Positions 1-6,995 of a stretch of DNA of 8,326 nucleotides are shown here, one piece after another; positions within the stretch are counted from its first letter, which is position 1; every line of letters starts with the position of its first letter. The position numbers and the translations under genes are program-made. The notes under the pieces are model-generated. The model was not told the origin of the DNA. It saw only the letters and a list, made by a program, of their open reading frames with translations, and searched no databases. This DNA is from JAICIG01 sp035532215. Its GTDB lineage: Bacteria > Planctomycetota > Planctomycetia > Pirellulales > JAICIG01. The stretch covers positions 1 to 8,326 of the forward strand of contig DATKRK010000187.1 in the NCBI GenBank assembly GCA_035532215.1, read 5' to 3'.

Positions 1-120
1 CGTCGCCGACTCATCGCCGCGTTCCGTCTCCTGGCCATTCCCTAAACACCGTGAAACATCCGCCATGAAGCACCCGCCGCAAGGCGAAACAATCACCCTT
101 GACTGGTCCAACCATATCAG

Positions 121-198
121 GGAACGCCCTCCGCGGCGTTCCGGGAAGCGCGAATCGGCGCAATTCCCGGGGTCACGGCACGCGGCGGAGGGCGTGCC
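121..198. repeat. Cluster of three consecutive hairpins
   Basis: Three inverted repeats follow each other. GGAACGCC (121-128) pairs with GGCGTTCC (135-142) over a 6-nt loop. CCGGGAA (141-147) pairs with TTCCCGG (164-170). GGCACGC (177-183) pairs with GCGTGCC (192-198). The first two overlap by two bases, so they compete. Such short GC-rich dyads are common in planctomycete intergenic DNA; a role as an RNA structure or a dispersed repeat is inference. Confidence 0.6.
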
Positions 199-327
199 CT
201 ACAGGCTTTGGCGCGAACGTCTACTTACGCCCTGTCTATCGAATCGGGGCAAGTTGCTCTTTTGCTCCTTTCGACGGCTCGCTAAGATTCGGCCCCTCGC
301 CGCAAACGTCGCAAGCTTACGTCGCGG

Positions 328-362
328 GCCGCCCGCGAGAGCCCGCGCAAACGGCGGGCGGC
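328..362 (+). promoter_or_regulatory. Leader hairpin before the small gene
   Basis: GCCGCCCG (328-335) is a perfect 8-bp inverted match of CGGGCGGC (355-362). The stem ends 15 nt before the ribosome binding site GAGGAGA (378-384) of the gene at 389. In the mRNA it could influence ribosome access or stability; this is inferred from position only. Confidence 0.35.
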
Positions 363-388
363 GAGGAACGATCAGCCGAGGAGACAAA

Positions 389-670
389 ATGAGCAAGCTA
401 GGCTTTTACGGTTGGATTCGCGAAAACGTGCGCCGGGCGGTGCTGCTGGGCTTTTCGGATGCCGTCGAGCAGCTCGGGGCCCCGATCGACGGCGAGGAGT
501 TGCACCCGCAACTCGTCGGCGTGCTGCGCCAACCGAAGCCGCTCTTGGTGAACGAAGAGACCTCGCGTCCCAAGCCTTCGCCCAGTCAAGCCGGCGGCCG
601 CAAACGCCTCGGCCAGACGCTCGACCAGATTCAAGAGCGCACGGCGAAGCCGAACGCGGCGGGGGCGTGA
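389..670 (+). CDS. Conserved-looking hypothetical protein, 93 aa
   Basis: Function not recognised. The start is the ATG at 389, chosen because GAGGAGA (378-384) sits 4 nt upstream and the translation turns protein-like only here; the same frame is open further upstream but reads as non-coding. The protein has an amphipathic N-terminal part (about residues 1-50, including RENVRRAVLLGFSDAVEQLG), a Pro/Ser-rich linker (about 55-70), and a basic C-terminal helix (GGRKRLGQTLDQIQERT, about 70-86). No signal peptide or transmembrane segment is visible, so a cytoplasmic location is likely. The two-helix, linker, helix layout could suit a small adaptor or nucleic-acid-associated protein, but that is a guess. 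It is followed by a long spacer and an inverted repeat, so it is probably transcribed alone. Confidence 0.7.
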   Translation: MSKLGFYGWIRENVRRAVLLGFSDAVEQLGAPIDGEELHPQLVGVLRQPKPLLVNEETSRPKPSPSQAGGRKRLGQTLDQIQERTAKPNAAGA

Positions 671-750
671 AGCGAGCGGGCGAACCAGTTTGGCTAGCCT
701 GCGTATCATGCGGTTAGTCTGCCCGGTTAAGAATGAGACGTGCGTTGGTC

Positions 751-803
751 GTGGGGCGGCCTTCCAGGCCGCCGGCCATTGACGGCCTGGAAGGCCGCCC
801 CAC
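751..803. repeat. Perfect 21-bp inverted repeat (GTGGGGCGGCC family)
   Basis: Bases 751-771 (starting GTGGGGCGGCCTTCC) are the exact reverse complement of 783-803 (ending AAGGCCGCCCCAC), around an 11-nt centre. It lies 80 nt after the stop of the small gene. A related imperfect copy is at 2226-2280 downstream of the WD40 gene. There is no T-tract, so it is not a canonical intrinsic terminator. A REP-like or MITE-like dispersed element that stabilises 3' ends is the likeliest reading (inference). Confidence 0.8.
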
Positions 804-1044
804 ATGCCGCCCAAGCGTCTCGTTGGCGCTCGCGTGCAGTATAGTCTGCCACGCCGGGCGGCAGGAGGCAACCCGCGTTTTGGGCGGCGTCCGACGCCCA
901 TCGCCAAAACCTGTCTACCTTGCGAGCGTTCCGGAAAGCCTCGCCATTTTTCGCATTTCGCGAAGTCTGCCCGTTCGGCAAAGCTTTCGCTTTCGGAAAA
1001 TCTCCAGCAGATCAGCAGATCATCTGCGGACCGCCGTCTCATTA

Positions 1045-1064
1045 GGCCGATAAAGATTTCGGCC
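1045..1064. repeat. Small hairpin upstream of WD40 gene
   Basis: GGCCGA (1045-1050) pairs with TCGGCC (1059-1064) around an AT-rich 8-nt centre. A second dyad, GCAGAT-C-ATCTGC (1015-1027), lies just before it. Both are about 90-140 nt upstream of the WD40 start codon and could be an operator or leader structure; nothing in the sequence decides between these. Confidence 0.35.
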
Positions 1065-1154
1065 GTGCGCGCGCCGTGAGGCATGCGCGGCTGCGCCTAG
1101 GGGAACGGGCGCGGCGCCGGCTGGCAACCTCGGCTCGCGTTCAAGGACGACTCC

Positions 1155-2207
1155 ATGTCGAAACGCCTGCTGCGTCTTGGCTTGGGACAAGCTCTGGTCG
1201 CAACCCTGGCCCTCGCCGCGCGTGCAGGCGCGTGGGCCCAGGCGCCGGTCGATAGCTCGGCCATGCACGTGCTCGACGTGCGTGCGCACGATCGGCGTCG
1301 TCAAGCGCCGGTCATTACCGCGGTGGCCATCAGCGCCGACGGGCGCTGGCTGGCGGCGGGCGGAGACGATCATCTCGTTCGTATTTGGAACCTGGCCGAC
1401 GGCAACCTGGCCGGCGAATTGAAGGGGCACGCCGATTGGGTCCGCTCGGTCGCCTTCGATCCGGCGAGCGATCGACTGGCCAGCGCGGGAGACGATCATG
1501 AGTTGCTCGTTTGGGACGCCAAAACGATGCAACCGGCCGCCAAACTGCCGGATGCGGCGCAAGTCATCTACGGCATCGCCTTCAGCCCCGACGGCGCCTT
1601 GCTGGCGGCGGCTGGTTTTGGCGAAAACGTTCGGCTGTTCGATACGCAATCGGGCCAAGCGCTCAAGGATCTGAAAGCCGCGGGGCCCGAAAACCGGGCC
1701 TTGGCCATCTCGCCCGACGGACGCTCGCTGGCGGTCGGCGGCCGGCAAGGGCGAGTTCGCGTTTGGAGCCTGCCCAACGGCGAAATCTTGCACGACATCA
1801 AATCCGACAGTCTGCGAATTCGCGCACTGGCTTTTTCTCCCGACAGCCGCACGTTGGCCGCGGGGGGCGACGCTCGGCAGATTCGCCTGTGGGATGTTGC
1901 TAGCGGTCGAGAGGCCAGCGTGCTGCCCAACCATCCCGGCAAGACTCTGGCGCTCGTGTTTTGCGGCGACGGCAAGCTGGCCGCCGGCGGCAGCGACAAT
2001 TTGATCCGCATTTGGGACGTGGTCGCGGGCGCCGAGGAACAGCGATTGGCGGGGCATGCCGGATCGGTCAGTTCGCTGGCCTATCACGCCGGCAGCGGGC
2101 TCTTGGCTTCGGGCAGCTTCGACACGACGGTGCGGATTTGGGAGCTGAAACGCGGCGGCCGGACCAAACCGGTGCGGCAGGCCGCCAAGCCGCAGGGCGT
2201 CAAATAG
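1155..2207 (+). CDS. Secreted seven-bladed WD40 repeat protein
   Basis: A WD40 beta-propeller of 350 residues, a fold that serves as a protein-binding platform. The ATG at 1155 has AAGGA (1143-1147) 7 nt upstream. Residues 1-30 form a signal peptide: basic SKRLLR, hydrophobic stretch about 8-24, and AQA at 28-30 as a likely cleavage site. Seven blades follow, each ending in a WD-type signature: W78, W120, F162 (LFD), W204, W246, W287 and W329. Spacing is 42 residues except one interval of 41, so the propeller is complete and closed. GH dipeptides of classic repeats are kept at 91-92 and 300-301. A short basic tail (about 332-350) follows the last blade. No enzymatic domain is fused. Export suggests a periplasmic or surface scaffold role. 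The surface protein gene starts 126 nt downstream on the same strand; a partnership is possible but unproven. Confidence 0.88.
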   Translation: MSKRLLRLGLGQALVATLALAARAGAWAQAPVDSSAMHVLDVRAHDRRRQAPVITAVAISADGRWLAAGGDDHLVRIWNLADGNLAGELKGHADWVRSVAFDPASDRLASAGDDHELLVWDAKTMQPAAKLPDAAQVIYGIAFSPDGALLAAAGFGENVRLFDTQSGQALKDLKAAGPENRALAISPDGRSLAVGGRQGRVRVWSLPNGEILHDIKSDSLRIRALAFSPDSRTLAAGGDARQIRLWDVASGREASVLPNHPGKTLALVFCGDGKLAAGGSDNLIRIWDVVAGAEEQRLAGHAGSVSSLAYHAGSGLLASGSFDTTVRIWELKRGGRTKPVRQAAKPQGVK

Positions 2208-2225
2208 GCCCTGCGCGGGCGGCTC

Positions 2226-2280
2226 GTGGGGCGACCTTCGCGGGTCGCCTGCCGCCGGCGGCCTGAGAAGGCCGCCCCAC
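2226..2280. repeat. Imperfect hairpin, GTGGGGCGGCC family
   Basis: GTGGGGCGACCTT (2226-2238) pairs with AAGGCCGCCCCAC (2268-2280) with one mismatch. The centre holds further dyads, CGACC/GGTCG (2232-2246) and GCCGCCGGCGGC (2251-2262). The right arm is identical over 13 nt to the right arm of the repeat at 751-803. It sits 18 nt after the WD40 stop codon and before the surface protein gene. It could attenuate read-through or stabilise the upstream message; there is no T-tract. Confidence 0.7.
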
Positions 2281-2321
2281 GACAAACAATGCCTTGGAAC
2301 AGGGCGTGTTCGACCTAGCAC

Positions 2322-2336
2322 GGAGGAGCGTTCGTG
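2322..2336 (+). promoter_or_regulatory. RBS and GTG start of surface protein
   Basis: GGAGGAG at 2322-2328 lies 5 nt before GTG at 2334. This strong Shine-Dalgarno sequence decides the non-ATG start and leaves a basic N-terminus (MGLLSKVCQWRRRLL). Confidence 0.75.
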
Positions 2337-5300
2337 GGTTTACTCAGCAAGGTGTGCCAATGGCGCCGGCGACTGCTCGGGCTCGCGCCGCAACATGAAA
2401 GCGACACGAACGCCTGGAGGATTTGCCGCTTCGAGCAGGTCGAAGAACGCTTCCTGATGGCAGCCGACGTTCACTTGGGCGTCGTCTACGACGACGCCGC
2501 CAGCGGCGGGGACGTGGTTCCCAATACGTTCACCGTGACTTGGAGCGGCGGCGCTCCCGGCGCCGAACTGAAACAACTTACGATCAACACCGACCCGACC
2601 GGCCAGGGGTTGCAACTCGGCGAGGTGTTTTTCAACACCGCCGCCGGCGGGCTCGGCGCCTATGCCTATTCGCCGCTGAACATCGTCAGCCACGACGGAT
2701 TTCAGGTCAGCGGGCAAAATCCGGCCAATGGCTCGCAATTGCTGACGCTCAACTTCTCGGGCTTCACCGCCGGCAAGGAGTTGGTGTTTACGATCGACGT
2801 CGATCAAAAAACGTTCCTCGGTTCCGATGCCATCGCCGAAGGCGCCGAGTTCGAAGGCTCGATTCTGACCGGCAGCTTCTCGGCGCCGCACTATGCCGAT
2901 TTGACTTCGAGCGACATTTTTTACGACAGCTTCAATAGCAAGCTCCAGGCGAGCGGCCTGAATCTGCCCGCCGACGATTACATCGGCGGGCTGATCGGCG
3001 GCACGACCGTCAACAACACGCCCGTGCCGGTGCTTACGGCCGGCGCCTTCCTACATGCCAAGCAAACGCCGCTGCCGATTACGCTCGAAGGCACGGTCTA
3101 CTACGATCCCGATTCGAACAACGTGCAGGAACCGGGCGAACCGGGCATCGCCAACGTCACGCTCTCGCTCTACAGCTTCGACGGCACGAACTACACGCCG
3201 ACCGGCATGACCGCCACGACCGACGCCAACGGCCATTACAAGTTCACGGACGTGCTGCCTGGGAATTATCGGATCGTGAAAACCGAGCCCGCCGGCTATT
3301 TCAACGTCGGCGCCTCGGCCGGAAACGCCGGCGGCGTAACGGATGGCGTCGTGACCGACGCCGACACGCTCAGCCAGATCAACGTGCTCGGCGGCGAGGA
3401 CGTGGTACACAACGACTTTTCCGAGTCGCTGCCCAACAGCATCAGCGGCAAGGTGATCGTCGACAACAACGGCAACTGCGCCGCCAACCCGGCCAATCCG
3501 CCGCTGGCCGGCGTCACGATCCGATTGCTCGATAAGAATGGCAACGTCGTGCAGACGACCACGACCGATGCCAATGGACTTTACAAGTTCCAAGGGCTGA
3601 TGCCGGGCGCGTACACGGTCCACAAGCTCACCCCCGCGGGCTATTTCGACGAGGATTCCGACGTCGGCAGCTTGGGCGGAACTTCGCTCGACGCCAGCAC
3701 GCTGGGTTCGATCGTGCTGACTTCGGCCTTGAACGGCGTGAACTACGACTTTTGCGAATTGCTGCCGGTGGAGATCAGCGGCCGCGTGATCGTCGACAAG
3801 TACGGCGATTGCGAAACGAACCCCAACAATCCGCCGCTGGCCGGCGTCACGATTCAACTGCTCGACGCGAGCGGAACCGTCCTGGCGACGACCACGACCA
3901 ACGCCAACGGCCAATACGAGTTCCAAGGCTACCGTCCGGGCACGTACACGGTCCATGAGCTAACGCCGAGCGGCGATTTCGCCGAAGCTTCGCACGTCGG
4001 CTCGGCCGGCGGAACCTCCGTCGATGTGAACACGCTTGGCTCGATCGCGCTCACGTCGGGCCAAAACGGCCAAAACTACGATTTCTGCGTTGTGCAGCCA
4101 ATCGACATCAGCGGCGAGGTCGTCGTCGATGCGTACGGCGGCTGCGATACGAATCCTGCGAATCCCAGCCTGGCGGGCGTGACGATCCAATTGTTCGATT
4201 CCAGCGGAACGCTGCTGGCCACGACGACGACCGACGCCAACGGCCAGTATCGGTTCCAAGGTTACCGTCCGGGCACGTACACGGTCCATGAGCTAACGCC
4301 GAACGGCGATTTCGCCGGAGCCTCGCACGTCGGTTCGGCGGGCGGAACTTCAGTCGACGTGAACACGCTCGGCTCGATTGCGCTCACGTCGGGCCAAAGC
4401 GGCCAGCGCTACGACTTCTGCGTGGTCCAGCCGGTCGGCATCAGCGGCGAAGTCGTCGTCGATCAGTACGGCGGCTGCGATACCAACCCCGCGAATCCGC
4501 CGCTGGCCGGGGTCACGATTCAACTGCTCGACCAGAGTGGGCGCCTGCTGCAAACGACCGTGACCGACGCCAACGGCGCGTATCAGTTCCAGGGGCTGAT
4601 GCCCGGCACGTACACGGTTCAAAAGCTGACGCCCAACGGCTACTTCGACGAAGATGCGCAGGCCGGTTCGGCCGGCGGCGTGGTGTTGAACGTCAACACG
4701 ATCGGCACGATCTCGCTGAGTTCGGGCGACAAGGGCGCGAATTACGACTTCTGCGAAGTGCAACCTGCGAGCATCAGCGGCTACGTTAAGGTCGAAGACG
4801 GCAAGGACTGCCAGACCGATCCCACAACTCCGCCCTTGGCCGGCGTGACGATTCAACTGCTCGACAGCCAGGGCAATGTGATCGACGCGACTTTGACCGA
4901 CGCCAACGGCCATTACGCCTTTGGCGGCCTGCATCCGGGCACGTATGGCGTTCACGAATTGCTGCCCGCCGGCTATTTCGACGCCGACCAGCACGTCGGT
5001 TCGGCCGGCGGCGCGATCACCGGGCAAGACCTGATCACCGGGGCCGCACTCGGCAGCGGCACAAGCGGCGTGCACTACGACTTCTGCGTCAATTCGCCCA
5101 GCGCGATCGCCGGCTATGTGTTCCAGGACGGCGGGCCGATCGGCACGCCGGACCCGGCGACCGACTTGCCGTCGATCTTGCAGAACCTGCCCAGCCTTCG
5201 CAACGGCGTGCTGACGCCCGGCGATACGCGGCTGGCCGGCGTCGTGCTCGAACTGGCCGACGCGGCGGGCCAACTGCTGCTCGACGCCCAAGGGAACCCG

Positions 5301-6731
5301 ATTACCGCCGTCACCGACGCCAACGGTTATTATCAATTCGTGAACTTGCCGCCGGGCATTTACACGGTGCTCAAGGTCCACCCGAACGGTTACATCGACG
5401 GCATCAACACGGCCGGCACGCTGGGCGGCGTAGCGATCAACCCCACCTTGCTCAGCTTCGGCGTCACGAGCCAGGGCGTTTCGGCATCCGATGCGCTCTT
5501 GCAGGCGGTCGGCATCAACGACGCGATCGCGATGATTACGATCAGCGGCGGACAGTTTTCGCAAGACAACAATTTTAGCGAGATCACGTTGGTCCAGCAG
5601 ACCGTGACGCCGGTCCTGCCGCCGGATTCGAACCTGCCGCCGCCGACTCCGCTGTTTACGGCGCCGCCCATTTCGCCGGGAGCGGCGCTTGCCGGCCCGG
5701 GTTCGCTGCCGGCGGTCGTCGCTCCGTACCTGTACGGCAGTTGGGGCGTGATGGGCACGACCTGGCACCTGAGCGTGATCGATGCCGGCTTGCCGCGCGG
5801 CGCGCGGCCGGCGACCGGCCTGCCGCTACACTTGACGGGCAACCGTTTCCGCTCGACGGCCTGGCAGACGTCGCGGATGAAAGCAGGGCTTTGGATCTTG
5901 CACCCCGGCGATGCTCCGGGCGGTCGCCGTCAAACGATCGCGTTCGGCAAGGCGGACGGAATCCCGGTGACGGGCGATTTCAATGGCGACGGCGTGTGCG
6001 AGACGGGCATTTACAAAAACGGCGAATGGTTCATCGATCTCAACGGCAACGGCGAGTGGGATAAGGACGACCTGTGGGCCAGGCTCGGCTCGGCCGACGA
6101 CCGCCCTGTTACCGGCGACTGGGACGGCGACGGCAAGACCGATATCGGCATTTTCGGCCCGGCATGGCCGGGCGACCCGCGCGCGGTCGCCGTCGAGCCC
6201 GGCTTGCCCGATCCGTACAACGCGCCCACCGGCGCCCGCAAAAACATGCCGCCCGAAGAGCACCAGGCCACGCTGGGCTGCCGCACCATGAAGCGCACGC
6301 AGGAGGGCGAAGTCCGCGCCGATTTGATCGACCACGTGTTCCACTTCGGCACGCCCGACGACATCCCGATTACTGGCGACTGGACTGGCGCCGGCATCGA
6401 CTCGATCGGCATCTTCCACAAGGGACGCTGGATCTTGGACGTCGACGGCGACGGCAAACGCTCGGAAAAGGACCTTTCGATCTATCTGGGCGAATCGGGC
6501 GACCGGCCCGTCGTCGGCGACTTCGACGGCGACGGCATCGACGAACTGGGCGTCTATCGCGACGGCAAGTGGATCATCGACATCAACCACGACGCAGTGC
6601 TCGACGAGCGAGACCTCTATTACGAACTCGGCGGCGCCGAGCATCGGCCGGTCGTCGGCGACTGGGACGGCGACGGCTGCGACCAGATCGGCATCCACGA
6701 AGAACAAGCCGCCCCGAGCGGCAGCCTGTAG
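2334..6731 (+). CDS. Giant surface protein, SdrD-B repeats and Ca-binding C-terminus
   Basis: A 1465-residue multidomain protein, probably extracellular or cell-surface. Residues 1-45 hold a basic start and FEQVEERFLMAAD (33-45), the motif found near the N-terminus of many planctomycete secreted giants. Residues 46-250 form a beta-rich module. Seven SdrD/Cna-B-like Ig-type domains begin at residues 251, 370, 481, 592, 703, 814 and 925; the middle ones repeat every 111 residues and carry TDANGxYxFxGLxPGxYTV cores and YDFC ends. A Pro-rich linker (about 1093-1130) follows. The C-terminal region (about 1200-1460) has five FG-GAP/VCBS-type GDxxGxG sites (Asp1215, 1262, 1349, 1396, 1443) and three EF-hand-like loops (1235-1246, 1369-1380, 1416-1427), which suggest calcium binding. 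There is no LPXTG motif, C-terminal membrane helix or catalytic domain. A structural or adhesive role is inferred. Confidence 0.9.
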   Translation: MGLLSKVCQWRRRLLGLAPQHESDTNAWRICRFEQVEERFLMAADVHLGVVYDDAASGGDVVPNTFTVTWSGGAPGAELKQLTINTDPTGQGLQLGEVFFNTAAGGLGAYAYSPLNIVSHDGFQVSGQNPANGSQLLTLNFSGFTAGKELVFTIDVDQKTFLGSDAIAEGAEFEGSILTGSFSAPHYADLTSSDIFYDSFNSKLQASGLNLPADDYIGGLIGGTTVNNTPVPVLTAGAFLHAKQTPLPITLEGTVYYDPDSNNVQEPGEPGIANVTLSLYSFDGTNYTPTGMTATTDANGHYKFTDVLPGNYRIVKTEPAGYFNVGASAGNAGGVTDGVVTDADTLSQINVLGGEDVVHNDFSESLPNSISGKVIVDNNGNCAANPANPPLAGVTIRLLDKNGNVVQTTTTDANGLYKFQGLMPGAYTVHKLTPAGYFDEDSDVGSLGGTSLDASTLGSIVLTSALNGVNYDFCELLPVEISGRVIVDKYGDCETNPNNPPLAGVTIQLLDASGTVLATTTTNANGQYEFQGYRPGTYTVHELTPSGDFAEASHVGSAGGTSVDVNTLGSIALTSGQNGQNYDFCVVQPIDISGEVVVDAYGGCDTNPANPSLAGVTIQLFDSSGTLLATTTTDANGQYRFQGYRPGTYTVHELTPNGDFAGASHVGSAGGTSVDVNTLGSIALTSGQSGQRYDFCVVQPVGISGEVVVDQYGGCDTNPANPPLAGVTIQLLDQSGRLLQTTVTDANGAYQFQGLMPGTYTVQKLTPNGYFDEDAQAGSAGGVVLNVNTIGTISLSSGDKGANYDFCEVQPASISGYVKVEDGKDCQTDPTTPPLAGVTIQLLDSQGNVIDATLTDANGHYAFGGLHPGTYGVHELLPAGYFDADQHVGSAGGAITGQDLITGAALGSGTSGVHYDFCVNSPSAIAGYVFQDGGPIGTPDPATDLPSILQNLPSLRNGVLTPGDTRLAGVVLELADAAGQLLLDAQGNPITAVTDANGYYQFVNLPPGIYTVLKVHPNGYIDGINTAGTLGGVAINPTLLSFGVTSQGVSASDALLQAVGINDAIAMITISGGQFSQDNNFSEITLVQQTVTPVLPPDSNLPPPTPLFTAPPISPGAALAGPGSLPAVVAPYLYGSWGVMGTTWHLSVIDAGLPRGARPATGLPLHLTGNRFRSTAWQTSRMKAGLWILHPGDAPGGRRQTIAFGKADGIPVTGDFNGDGVCETGIYKNGEWFIDLNGNGEWDKDDLWARLGSADDRPVTGDWDGDGKTDIGIFGPAWPGDPRAVAVEPGLPDPYNAPTGARKNMPPEEHQATLGCRTMKRTQEGEVRADLIDHVFHFGTPDDIPITGDWTGAGIDSIGIFHKGRWILDVDGDGKRSEKDLSIYLGESGDRPVVGDFDGDGIDELGVYRDGKWIIDINHDAVLDERDLYYELGGAEHRPVVGDWDGDGCDQIGIHEEQAAPSGSL
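3441..5105 (+). repeat. Five tandem 333-bp (111-aa) B-domain repeats
   Basis: Units begin at 3441, 3774, 4107, 4440 and 4773, exactly 333 bp apart, and the next domain begins at 5106. Each of these five units has one Cys 12 residues after its ISG start (382, 493, 604, 715, 826) and one in YDFC (474, 585, 696, 807, 918), always 92 apart. The flanking first and seventh domains lack both. The pairing predicts one disulfide per domain (inference). Units 2 and 3 of this array share a 40-nt identical block (3930-3969 and 4263-4302). Confidence 0.88.
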
Positions 6732-6734
6732 TTT

Positions 6735-6788
6735 GCGGGGCCGGTTGGCCATCTTGGCCAAGGCGCCCGACATGGTTGGGCGCCTTCG
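6735..6788. repeat. 54-bp direct repeat, copy 1
   Basis: Bases 6735-6788 are identical to 6996-7049. Inside are two dyads: TTGGCCA/TGGCCAA (6745-6761) and AAGGCGCCC/GGGCGCCTT (6760-6786, 9-nt loop). They share two bases, so only one can form fully. It lies 4 nt after the stop codon of the surface protein gene and could act as its 3' end structure; without a T-tract it is not a classic terminator. Confidence 0.85.
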
Positions 6789-6836
6789 AGATCGTGCTGG
6801 CGGCGCCGACCGAAGATCGAGCGGCTGCGATTATCG

Positions 6837-6977
6837 GAGGATCACGAAATCGCGAAAGGACGAAAACGCGAAACTGGCAAGACGCCAACCCTTTACGTCA
6901 ATTCGCTGCTCCGCAACTTGTTTCAAGACCGCCCGCCTCCTTTCGTCCTTTCGTCCTTTCGCGTTTTCGCGATCCTC
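6837..6977. repeat. Long inverted repeat between the 54-bp copies
   Basis: Bases 6837-6865 (starting GAGGATCACGAAATCGCG) match the reverse complement of 6949-6977 (ending GCGATCCTC) at 27 of 29 positions, around an 83-nt centre. The arms are built from CGAAAGGACGAAA-type short words and their complement TTTCGTCCTTTCG. The arrangement resembles a small non-autonomous element or palindromic dispersed repeat; no transposase or target duplication can be assigned with confidence. Confidence 0.75.
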
Positions 6978-6995
6978 TTCGGGACAATCTACCTC

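Larger units (their letters stand above)
1..388. other. Gene-poor leader region with hairpins
   Basis: No convincing coding sequence is seen here. One frame stays open from base 1 into the small gene at 389, but its translation is Arg/Pro/Gly-rich and runs through palindromes, as expected of untranslated GC-rich DNA. A second frame ends in TAA at 43-45 and could be the last 14 codons of an upstream gene, which cannot be judged from so little. The stretch holds three hairpins between 121 and 198 and one at 328-362. A weak -10-like TAAGAT lies at 283-288 without a good -35 partner. Confidence 0.6.
671..1154. other. Long repeat-bearing intergenic spacer
   Basis: This 484-nt gap has no supportable gene; open frames on both strands read as Arg/Pro-rich shadow translations. 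It contains the perfect inverted repeat at 751-803 and two smaller dyads nearer the WD40 gene: GCAGAT/ATCTGC (1015-1027) and GGCCGA/TCGGCC (1045-1064). No clear sigma-70-type promoter is seen, although the promoter of the WD40 gene presumably lies in this stretch. Confidence 0.6.

Noticed and set aside
1..45. Possible last 14 codons of an upstream gene ending TAA at 43-45
   Set aside because: Too short to tell from chance; another frame is also open over the same bases.
65..388. In-frame upstream extension of the 93-residue protein to an ATG at 65
   Set aside because: It has no ribosome binding site, translates through three hairpins, and is Arg/Pro/Gly-rich; the ATG at 389 has a clear GAGGAGA.
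1020..2321. Long minus-strand frame opposite the WD40 gene
   Set aside because: Antisense shadow of a well-supported seven-blade WD40 protein; composition is Arg/Gln/Ala-rich with no domain.
3441..5105. Collagen-binding Cna-B with isopeptide bonds
   Set aside because: The general fold fits, but I cannot identify a conserved Lys-Glu-Asn triad; the regular cysteine pair is the visible cross-link candidate.
4350..5768. 472-residue minus-strand frame opposite the B-domain array
   Set aside because: Its internal repeats (ADRLDHAEVV, VDAVRAR types) mirror the 333-bp repeats of the plus strand; no independent start signal or fold.
5826..6773. Minus-strand frame with AVAV/VADD repeats
   Set aside because: Antisense reading of the Asp/Gly-rich calcium-site repeats and of the 54-bp repeat.
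6760..6786. Intrinsic terminator of the surface protein gene
   Set aside because: The stem is good but no T-run follows, and the same sequence recurs at 7021-7047 away from a gene end, so it is listed as a repeat.
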